Part shown: positions 1 through 7,169 of the stretch, in pieces | How positions within the stretch are numbered: the first letter of the stretch is position 1 | Layout: each line of letters opens with the position of its first letter | Source of the DNA: Sedimenticola hydrogenitrophicus | GTDB lineage: Bacteria > Pseudomonadota > Gammaproteobacteria > Chromatiales > Chromatiaceae | Assembly: GCF_025175675.1 (NCBI RefSeq) | Contig: NZ_JANIOA010000019.1 | Location: 24,273-88,272 of the forward strand | Reading direction: 5' to 3' | Length of the DNA: 64,000 nt | The notes under the pieces: generated by a model | Told to the model about the DNA's origin: nothing | What the model saw: only the letters and a program-made list of their open reading frames with translations | Database searches by the model: none | Position numbers and translations under genes: made by a program

Positions 1-449
1 GCACGTTGCAGCTCCTCATGTGCCCAGAGATTGTCGGCGCCTATCGAGTAACTGGGGGCGCGATAGCCCAGCACCGCGATGCCTCCAATATCTTCCAGCA
101 GTTTTTTCGTATCGATTATCTCTTCCATGAACTCTGTTCTGTTCTGATTACTCGCGCGTCTATGCCAGTAACTGTGGCAGGCCAGTTCATGTCCGGCGTC
201 AACCAGGGCACGAATCAACCCGGGATAGCGTTCGGCAACCCAACCGAGAGTAAAAAATGTAGCCTCTATCCGATGATGTGCCAGTAATTCAAGAATAATT
301 CCCATATTCCGTTCAAGCCGGCACTCCTGCTCATCCCATCGGAACCTGTCGAAATGGTGTTCAAATGCGGAGACATGAAAATAGTCCTCCACATCTATAG
401 TCATGGCGTTGGTGATGGCACTCCCGGATGTTACCGAATCACCGGACAC
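1..449 (-). CDS. XrtA-type polysaccharide deacetylase, N-terminal part
   Basis: This is the N-terminal part of a NodB-fold polysaccharide deacetylase whose C-terminus lies beyond the left edge. Visible family motifs are TIDVEDYF (metal-binding motif 1, degenerate as in the exosortase-associated family), CHSYWH (HSxxH zinc ligands) and GYRAPSYS. I chose the GTG at 449 because AGAGGTGA lies 7 nt upstream; an ATG at 405, right before TIDVED, is the alternative. It starts 7 nt after the wecB stop, so it is probably the distal gene of the same operon. It is expected to deacetylate exopolysaccharide sugars in the periplasm. Confidence 0.85.
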   Translation of the reverse strand, partial: MSGDSVTSGSAITNAMTIDVEDYFHVSAFEHHFDRFRWDEQECRLERNMGIILELLAHHRIEATFFTLGWVAERYPGLIRALVDAGHELACHSYWHRRASNQNRTEFMEEIIDTKKLLEDIGGIAVLGYRAPSYSIGADNLWAHEELQR

Positions 450-456
450 GATCAAT

Positions 457-1593
457 TCACCTCTGTTGGGCCCAATTGATGATCACCTCGGCAATCCGCT
501 CGGCCGCGCGCCCATCCCAGTATTCCGGTACCCTTCCCTGCTTGCCGCCGCTGCCAAGCACCTCACCGACACATGTCCGGATTTTTTCGGGATCGGTACC
601 CACAACCGTGTTGGTCCCTTCATCCACTGTAATGGGTCGCTCCGTATTCTCCCGCAGGGTGATACAGGGAACCCCCAGCGCGGTCGTCTCTTCCTGTATA
701 CCTCCGGAGTCGGTCAGGATCAGCTTTGCATGCCGCATCAAACCCAGCATTTCCAGGTAACCCTGCGGTGGCAGACGTAGTATGCGTGGTGAGTTGAGGA
801 GGTTCTCCAGGGCGTACTCTTTGATGCGTTGGGCGGTTCTCGGATGTACCGGAAAAGCTAGCGGCAGCCGGTCACTGATTGATCTCAACTCGGTAAGCAG
901 GCACTTCAGGTTTGCCGGGTTATCGACATTGGATGGCCGGTGCAGGGTCACCAGCCCATAACCGGCGCTAAAGTTTTCAGGCTCTATTTCACCGCCCGCG
1001 GACGAGAACAAGGCCATCGGCTCAATTGCTCGGTCAAGATTGTAACGCAGGGTGTCGATCATGACGTTCCCCACAAAGTGTATCCGCTCGGCCGCGATGC
1101 CCTCGCGCAGCAGGTTGGCTTCGGCGCCTCTTTCCGTTGTGAACAGCAAGTCCGATATCTGATCCGTGAGTACCCGGTTCACCTCTTCCGGCATACCCCG
1201 ATCATAACTGCGCAGACCGGCCTCCACATGGATTACGGGAATACCCTTCTTGACCGCTACCAGGGCGCAGGAGATTGTCGAGTTGACATCCCCCAGCACC
1301 AGCACCGCCGTTGGCTTCAAGTCGTCCAGCACCGGTTCGAACCGTCGCATGATCTCCGCGGTCTGAAGGGCATGGCTGCCGGAGCCCACACCCAGGTCGA
1401 TATCCGGTTCAGGAATATGCAGCTGGTCAAAAAAGGATTTTTTCATGGCCGCATCGTAGTGCTGCCCGGTATGCAACAGGGTTGCGGCCAGGGTGGTTTC
1501 ATGACGTTTGAACACCCGCATGATGGGGGCGATCTTCATGAAGTTTGGCCGTGCACCCACGACACAGAGTATATTGGTGATAATTGCAGACAT
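457..1593 (-). CDS. wecB: UDP-N-acetylglucosamine 2-epimerase (non-hydrolysing)
   Basis: It interconverts UDP-GlcNAc and UDP-ManNAc, supplying an exopolysaccharide precursor in the cytoplasm. The N-terminal VVGARPNFMK, the HVEAGLRSYDRGMPEE stretch, HRPSNVD and TDSGGIQEE are WecB-family motifs of the two Rossmann-like halves. The frame is open further upstream, but homologues begin at MSAIITNILCVVG, so I chose the ATG at 1593 (378 residues). It lies between the outer-membrane barrel gene and the deacetylase gene in the XrtA-type operon. Confidence 0.92.
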   Translation of the reverse strand: MSAIITNILCVVGARPNFMKIAPIMRVFKRHETTLAATLLHTGQHYDAAMKKSFFDQLHIPEPDIDLGVGSGSHALQTAEIMRRFEPVLDDLKPTAVLVLGDVNSTISCALVAVKKGIPVIHVEAGLRSYDRGMPEEVNRVLTDQISDLLFTTERGAEANLLREGIAAERIHFVGNVMIDTLRYNLDRAIEPMALFSSAGGEIEPENFSAGYGLVTLHRPSNVDNPANLKCLLTELRSISDRLPLAFPVHPRTAQRIKEYALENLLNSPRILRLPPQGYLEMLGLMRHAKLILTDSGGIQEETTALGVPCITLRENTERPITVDEGTNTVVGTDPEKIRTCVGEVLGSGGKQGRVPEYWDGRAAERIAEVIINWAQQR

Positions 1594-1758
1594 GGTCAGT
1601 GGCGTCCCACTAACCCGCTCCCCATACTGGGGAGAAGAGACTCGGTTTTTGTGGCATTCACGTCTCGACACCTTTGTGTTTTTTCAATGCACCACCGGCG
1701 GCAGTGGGTAGTCATGGCTTGGATCCTGCCAATGCGACAGGAGCATCCAGTCGGATTT

Positions 1759-3198
1759 CTACAAGGTGTGTATCAGGGTCAGGGCCAGTTTATTCTCTTC
1801 GTAGCTCTGCCCTGCCTGGTTTGAACTGCGATCGGTATAGCTGTAATTTAAGCGGAGATTGGTCTTCTGGCCCAGCCGCTGATTCAGCCCGGCCTGCAAT
1901 CGCCAGGTGTCCGACTCCCGGTTGCCGGTGCCGCTCTCCTCCTGCTGATTCCAGTTCAGGCCGACATCCGCGGACACCTTCCCGGACAGGGTTCGACTGA
2001 GGGACGCGCCAAGCCCCGTTAAGGATACTTTGCGTGTGGAATCCTGAAAGGTCTGGTCCGACGTATCGGCGTTCAGGGTCAATCGGGTACGGCGCCCCCT
2101 GAGGGTATAGGAGAGCGCTAGCCGTTCATCAACAAAGGTACTGGTGCCGATGGTCGCCAAATTGCCGGAAATTAGGAACGGGTCGCCCGTAACCGAGTTA
2201 ATAATGGGCTGACCAAATGGATCTGTCGCGGGAAACACCACCTGGTTACTCAACAGGGAGGTGGAATCGGTCAGTTCGTGGGTATAACTTGCCGTCAAGA
2301 TCGAACGCCTTGAGGTGTGACTCAGACTCAGCCGCCGGGTGCTGCCGAAAAACCGTTCGCCGATGCCGAAATCAAGCACGGTCCTGGCACTGGGCGTCCA
2401 CGTGGCGCCGATATCCCAGAGAGATCCGTCACGGCTCGACTGGGTGGAGGTGAATTCATTGGACTCATCGCCCACCAATCCGTTGAGGCGCCATTGGCGG
2501 TTGATCCGATAGCCGAGTCGCAGAGCCAGTGAACTCAACCGGCTCACCTCGCCCTGGTCAGTGTCGGTGGTGCGGCGGCTGGCGTCGAACCCCCAGGTTA
2601 CCCGGGTAAAGTCGCTGCCACTGTCGATGGATAGATTGAACATCTCGCTACTGGTGTCGGTAACGTTATCTTCCGAGTGGCTCAATTCATTGTAGGTATA
2701 ACGCAGTTCCATCTCCGCCAGCCCCTTGTAGCGATGCTTCAGATAGGGGCTGAACTTGTAGCTGTAGGTGGTTGTCTTGTTGCCACGATTACTCAGGTTG
2801 TCCGTGCCCGTAACGGCCAGGGGATCGATGGCATTCTGGGTCGCCGTGGCATTGAAATCGAGGAAAGCCACCCGTTCGTAAAGTTCCGCATTGGCGTCCG
2901 CCTGCAGGCGTGGATTGACGGAATCGTTATTGCCGCTCTGGCTGTTGATTTCAAGGGCGCCGACCAGATCGAGATTGGCGCGTGCACCCTCGCCGTGCAG
3001 CGCGATACTCGGCGTCAGTATCCCGTTGATTTCGCTCTCCTTACCAGTACTGACCAGATTGATATTATCGCTATAGACGGCACTGGCATTAATACTTGCC
3101 GACCGGGTCCATTCAGCCGCGGATACCGTCATCGACAGCAGCAGCAAGCCGGATCCGACTATACAAGTTGAAAAATACGATCTCCCCATACTGACCAT
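1759..3198 (-). CDS. XrtA/PEP-CTERM-associated outer-membrane beta-barrel protein
   Basis: A 479-residue exported protein. The N-terminus has a signal peptide ending near SAAEW. The rest is alternating amphipathic strands rich in Asn, Ser, Thr and aromatic residues, with repeated 'LRLNYSYTD'-like strands near the C-terminus, as in the TIGR03016-type outer-membrane proteins next to exosortase-A loci. It probably forms the outer-membrane exit for the polysaccharide. AGGGG precedes the ATG by 9 nt. It follows the autokinase gene with a 15-nt gap. Export substrate and pore function are inferred from the neighbourhood. Confidence 0.82.
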   Translation of the reverse strand: MVSMGRSYFSTCIVGSGLLLLSMTVSAAEWTRSASINASAVYSDNINLVSTGKESEINGILTPSIALHGEGARANLDLVGALEINSQSGNNDSVNPRLQADANAELYERVAFLDFNATATQNAIDPLAVTGTDNLSNRGNKTTTYSYKFSPYLKHRYKGLAEMELRYTYNELSHSEDNVTDTSSEMFNLSIDSGSDFTRVTWGFDASRRTTDTDQGEVSRLSSLALRLGYRINRQWRLNGLVGDESNEFTSTQSSRDGSLWDIGATWTPSARTVLDFGIGERFFGSTRRLSLSHTSRRSILTASYTHELTDSTSLLSNQVVFPATDPFGQPIINSVTGDPFLISGNLATIGTSTFVDERLALSYTLRGRRTRLTLNADTSDQTFQDSTRKVSLTGLGASLSRTLSGKVSADVGLNWNQQEESGTGNRESDTWRLQAGLNQRLGQKTNLRLNYSYTDRSSNQAGQSYEENKLALTLIHTL

Positions 3199-3213
3199 TA
3201 AATTAAGCCCCTG

Positions 3214-4191
3214 TTAATTATTTTTTCGATCACGATTGTAGCCGTACCCATATCCGTATCCGTAGCCATAACCAAAACCATAGCCATCCGCTCCATTTCC
3301 CTTATTGGTCGATTTATTGAGCAGGAGCCCGATGATTTTTTCCGACCCAAGATAACTGAGCGCCTCAACAACCTTCCCCTGTGGGGTCTGGGTTTCAGCT
3401 ACCACAAAGACTATCTGCCCCATAAGACTGGCCAACACCCCTGCTTCAGTTGTGAAAAGGATGGGAGGGGAATCAAATATAATTACCCGATCCGGATACC
3501 GTTGTGCCAATTCCTTCATCAACTGCTGCATGTCCGCACTGGCGAGCAATTCGGTGGATCGCTCATGAGCATGTCCCGCCGGCAAAATACGCAGATTGGG
3601 AATGCTGGTATGAAGGAGTACATCGCTGATCCTGGTCCCCTTGTCCATCAATAGATCGATAAGACCCGGGCAGTCATCGGATATACCCAGCAGTGCTGCC
3701 GCCGAAGCCTTGGCAACATCGGCATCGACAAACAACACCGTTTTGTCCTGCTCCATGGCGATACTGATAGCCAGATTGAGCGCGGTAAAGGTCTTGCCTT
3801 CACCCGGCTGTGCGCTGGTCACCATAATCAAGTTGGGATTGTCGACCGTGGTGGCACCTTTGCCGGCAATATTCATCAGCAACGGTCTCTTGATGATCCG
3901 GTTCTCTTCAGCCACTCTACTGCGCGGATCATCCGGCGTCACCATGCCGAGTGACTTGAGATAGGCGATGGGCAGATCCACGATTTTGCCATTCCTTTGT
4001 ACCGCACCAGCGTCCTGCAGCTGATCAAATGCAGGGGGAACCGATTTTTCCCGTACCTCCACATGAGATTGTTCAGCTGCATGCGAAGCGACCGTGTGGT
4101 CCAGCACCTTGTTGGGGTCATTTGACAGTACATCGTCTTTACCGGCCTGTTCGGCATTAAGCTTTTCTATGGCTTTTTCGATAATACTCAT
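3214..4191 (-). CDS. XrtA-associated tyrosine autokinase (BY-kinase)
   Basis: A cytoplasmic bacterial tyrosine kinase of the CpsD/EpsB type that pairs with the adjacent chain-length protein to control polymer size. The Walker A motif SAQPGEGKT is at residues 126-134 and the Walker A' motif TVLFVDADVAK at about 151-161. DSPPILF forms Walker B. The C-terminal tail, about residues 303-319, is an alternating Gly-Tyr run with seven tyrosines followed by a basic end; this is the expected autophosphorylation cluster. Its ATG overlaps the chain-length gene's stop (ATGA), indicating translational coupling. Confidence 0.9.
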   Translation of the reverse strand: MSIIEKAIEKLNAEQAGKDDVLSNDPNKVLDHTVASHAAEQSHVEVREKSVPPAFDQLQDAGAVQRNGKIVDLPIAYLKSLGMVTPDDPRSRVAEENRIIKRPLLMNIAGKGATTVDNPNLIMVTSAQPGEGKTFTALNLAISIAMEQDKTVLFVDADVAKASAAALLGISDDCPGLIDLLMDKGTRISDVLLHTSIPNLRILPAGHAHERSTELLASADMQQLMKELAQRYPDRVIIFDSPPILFTTEAGVLASLMGQIVFVVAETQTPQGKVVEALSYLGSEKIIGLLLNKSTNKGNGADGYGFGYGYGYGYGYGYNRDRKNN

Positions 4192-5771
4192 AAGATCTTG
4201 GCCCCCAGACTTTGTACTTTCCCTATCAGATCAAAGCCCAGGTCATGCATCAGGTTGACCCCGATAAAAAGCGTTCCCAGCAACAGAATCAGGGAAACAA
4301 ACATGGCCCCCGCAAGCCGATCCCGCCGTATTTGTGCCTTGGAAGGAACAAACGCAACTGAGCCCAGTACCGGTAATCCGGTTATTCGATTCAGGGCGCC
4401 ACGGCTGTAAAAAACCGGACGCACCAGCGAAGTAAGCAGCGCAAAGCCTATTCCCGCTGTCAGGCTACCCAGAAAAACCGCCGCATTCAGCAACAATTTG
4501 TTGGGTTGGGACGGCTTGAGTGGAACAAACGGGGGATCAATGACGCGGAATTTCACCTCGGATGCATCCTGCTCGGCTTTTCCCGATAGATGTGCGGACT
4601 CACGCCGTTTCAATAAGGCATTATGTTGTTGAGAAACGGCTTCGTAGTCACGATTGAGTTGCTGCAGTTCCGCTTCAATCAGTGGAATTTGATCCACCTT
4701 TTCCTCCAGCGCCTTGGCCCGCCTTTCATACTCCGCGGCCCGCACTTTGAGCTCTGCCACCCGTGCCTCCGCTTCCGAAAGCATACTGCGCATCTGCTGA
4801 TAGACCGGACTGGTCTGCAGGCCGGCCTGTGGCGCCAACGGTTCGGACTGGCGTGACTCGAAATCCTTCTTTTTCTCTTCTTCCAGATTGGCAATAATGG
4901 TTTTGAGTTCCGCCACATCGGGATGACGTTCGGTGTACCTCAATAACAGTTCATCCAGACGCGACTGGAGATTCTGAATGCGTTGATCCAGGTGAGAGGG
5001 CGTCCCAAATTCATCTTGTCCGCTGGGGAGAAACACGGGTTCCTCACCAGACAGTTGACGTTGCAGTTCAGCACGCCGGTTTTCAGCTTCGCGCAGTTCC
5101 AGTTGTGCGGAACCCAGCAATCCCTTGGCCATCTCCAGACGCTGATAATAGCCACCCTGTTCCCCCGGCATGGTGCCCACGTAGCGCCGCTTGAAGTCGG
5201 CCAGCCTGGCTTCAGACTCCGCCAGCCTGACCTCATATTCGGCAATCTGCTTGTCCAGGAATTCCTGGGCGCCCGCGCTGTCCTTGCGCTTGTCGCCCAA
5301 GGCGCTCTCAATGAAAATCGAGATCAGCGATTGCACCACCCGTTGGGCAACCAGTCGATCGGAATGCGTGTAAGAGATCGAATAGAGGGAGGCATTGGTA
5401 CGCTGACCCTCCAATTCAATATTATCACGCAGCTCCGTTATCAGGGTCTCTTTATCCTGATCGTTTCTGACCCTGAGGTCGAGATCGACCATACGCATCA
5501 GTTTTTCCATGTTTGGCCTGCTGAGCAGCGTCTTGCTCATCAAGGCAACCCGCTGTCCCACATTCGGCTGGATTGCCAGGCCACGCAACAGCGGCCCGAG
5601 AATGGAATTACTGTCTACGTGCAATCGGGCGGTGGCTTCATATTTATCCGGAAGCTGTGCTACGCCGATCCATCCGGCAATGGCGATGCCCCATGCCGCC
5701 GCCAGCGCTACCCAGCGAAATCGCCAGACACCATGAAGATATTCTGTAAGCTGCTCAAGGAGTTCTCGCAT
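4188..5771 (-). CDS. XrtA-system polysaccharide chain-length determinant (Wzz-like)
   Basis: An inner-membrane co-polymerase of the Wzz/GumC class, 527 residues. A transmembrane helix lies at about residues 17-36 and a Wzz domain follows. A long coiled coil (about 160-400) contains many Glu/Arg/Lys heptads and the LARY/RYTERHPDV signature. Two further membrane segments are near 415-435 and 490-510. Unlike fused BY-kinases it has no Walker motifs; the kinase is the separate downstream gene, overlapping by 4 nt. A 208-nt gap with a strong hairpin separates it from the upstream export gene. Confidence 0.9.
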   Translation of the reverse strand: MRELLEQLTEYLHGVWRFRWVALAAAWGIAIAGWIGVAQLPDKYEATARLHVDSNSILGPLLRGLAIQPNVGQRVALMSKTLLSRPNMEKLMRMVDLDLRVRNDQDKETLITELRDNIELEGQRTNASLYSISYTHSDRLVAQRVVQSLISIFIESALGDKRKDSAGAQEFLDKQIAEYEVRLAESEARLADFKRRYVGTMPGEQGGYYQRLEMAKGLLGSAQLELREAENRRAELQRQLSGEEPVFLPSGQDEFGTPSHLDQRIQNLQSRLDELLLRYTERHPDVAELKTIIANLEEEKKKDFESRQSEPLAPQAGLQTSPVYQQMRSMLSEAEARVAELKVRAAEYERRAKALEEKVDQIPLIEAELQQLNRDYEAVSQQHNALLKRRESAHLSGKAEQDASEVKFRVIDPPFVPLKPSQPNKLLLNAAVFLGSLTAGIGFALLTSLVRPVFYSRGALNRITGLPVLGSVAFVPSKAQIRRDRLAGAMFVSLILLLGTLFIGVNLMHDLGFDLIGKVQSLGAKIL

Positions 5772-5893
5772 ATATCCCTACGCCCGTGATTGTTGAGATT
5801 TAAACCTCAAGGTCCCTGTTGGTTTTTAGTTAAATATCTTTTTGCGATCTTGGCCAGTTCAAGAATTAGGACTGCCGGCTGGATGAACGACTT

Positions 5894-5938
5894 GTCAGAT
5901 CGGGTTTTGGTCGACCAGCGACCGTGACCCGATCTGAC
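5894..5938 (-). other. Perfect intra-operon hairpin
   Basis: An 11-bp perfect inverted repeat (GTCAGATCGGG / CCCGATCTGAC) encloses an inner GGTCG/CGACC stem. It lies between the export-lipoprotein and chain-length genes. There is no U-run, so it could be an RNA-processing or stabilising hairpin rather than an intrinsic terminator. Confidence 0.55.
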
Positions 5939-5979
5939 TCATGCACATACCAATCCGCCAGAAGGTCCGTATAGCCGGT

Positions 5980-6624
5980 CTAGAACCAGGCCTCGGGGAT
6001 GATCATGATATCGCCGGGCATCAGCGCAAGATTTGCGGAGATATCACCGTCTTTTACCAGATCTTCCAGCCGGACATTATAGACCTGCTGCTCACCGCCA
6101 ACGCTTCTGATCAGCACCGACTTGTTTCCATCGGCAAAGTCCGTCAAACCGCCGACGGCAATCATCAGATCAAGCAGGGTCATGTGTTTTCTGAACGGTA
6201 CCGAAAGCGGTTCCGCCGCCTCCCCCACAACCCGAACCTGTTGGGTGGGGACACCGACAAACTCATCGACAATGACCGTGACAACGGCATTCTTCACATA
6301 TTCGGAATAGGCCTTCTCAACATCCCTGGCCAATTGGGTGGGCGTCTTGCCACTGGCCGGGATATCCTCCACCAGACGGGTCGTGATCTTGCCATCCGGA
6401 CGCACGGGAACCGTCACCGTCAGCTCCTCATTTCCCCAGACGAAGATATTCAATTCGTCTCCAGGCCCGATGACGTAGTCGAAGTCCTGTTCCGCATTCA
6501 GCTGATCGCTGGTGACCTGGGGATATTTCGATGCGCAACCGGCAAGCAGAAGAGCCAGGAGAATCAAAAGACCTGGGGTTAACAATCGACGATATGGTAG
6601 TGATTTATTGATAGGCACGAGCAT
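5980..6624 (-). CDS. Polysaccharide export lipoprotein (Wza/XrtA type)
   Basis: A 214-residue periplasmic/outer-membrane export lipoprotein. The lipobox LLAGC places the lipidated cysteine at residue 30. It is followed by the Poly_export signature DYVIGPGDELNIFVW and a SLBB-like domain (VRVVGEAAEPLSVPFR). I chose the ATG at 6624 because GGGAG lies just upstream and it gives a normal lipoprotein signal; an upstream in-frame ATG at 6666 would add an odd hydrophilic leader. It is the first gene of the exopolysaccharide operon. Confidence 0.9.
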   Translation of the reverse strand: MLVPINKSLPYRRLLTPGLLILLALLLAGCASKYPQVTSDQLNAEQDFDYVIGPGDELNIFVWGNEELTVTVPVRPDGKITTRLVEDIPASGKTPTQLARDVEKAYSEYVKNAVVTVIVDEFVGVPTQQVRVVGEAAEPLSVPFRKHMTLLDLMIAVGGLTDFADGNKSVLIRSVGGEQQVYNVRLEDLVKDGDISANLALMPGDIMIIPEAWF

Positions 6625-7169
6625 GTTCTCCCTTATGCTATTGTTGTATAACCGTTCATCCAGCACCTTGCCAAGACAAGGAATGGCCTGACAGTCCCGT
6701 CACAGACTCACGCTACTCCCCGGTTCTGATTACATTCCTAACAGACCACCAAATTGATGGAAGATTGACCGGCTCCAGCCGGTACAGATTCAATCAAAAC
6801 CTGAAGATGACAATCCAACCCTCTGGGTTTATTAACAAAACTGTGGTTTATATTACCCTAGTGCTATCCGTTGGGCCAATTATAAATGGACTGATCCTAA
6901 CATGTGAACTGCAAAATCCAATACCATTCTCATCACCGGCCCAGGGTTAAGCGCTGCAAATCAAGTTTAGATCCTATTTACGCTCTAAAACAGTCGCTTA
7001 AACAGATTAATTCCATCACGAAATATAGGTTTGTCGATTACCTGGTGGAGAATGCCCCTGCAGGAGGCGCAGTGGCAAACGGACGAAGGCGTTGCCGCCC
7101 GTTGATCCCCGAACACGGGCACATCCAGCCTCAGCCCTCACCGTTCCCGCCTCTCTCTCCGGCACCCCA
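6625..7169. other. Intergenic region upstream of the exopolysaccharide operon
   Basis: A 545-bp AT-richer gap between the PAS-MMPL gene's 3' end and the export lipoprotein gene. It should hold the operon promoter, but no convincing -35/-10 or sigma-54 site is visible. A short palindrome (ACCGGCT CC AGCCGGT) lies at 6768-6783. No believable gene is seen. Confidence 0.5.

Noticed and set aside
6855..6890. Sigma-54-like site upstream of the exopolysaccharide operon
   Set aside because: On the minus strand TGGCCCAACGGATAGC has GG and GC 13 nt apart instead of 12 and no TTGC half.
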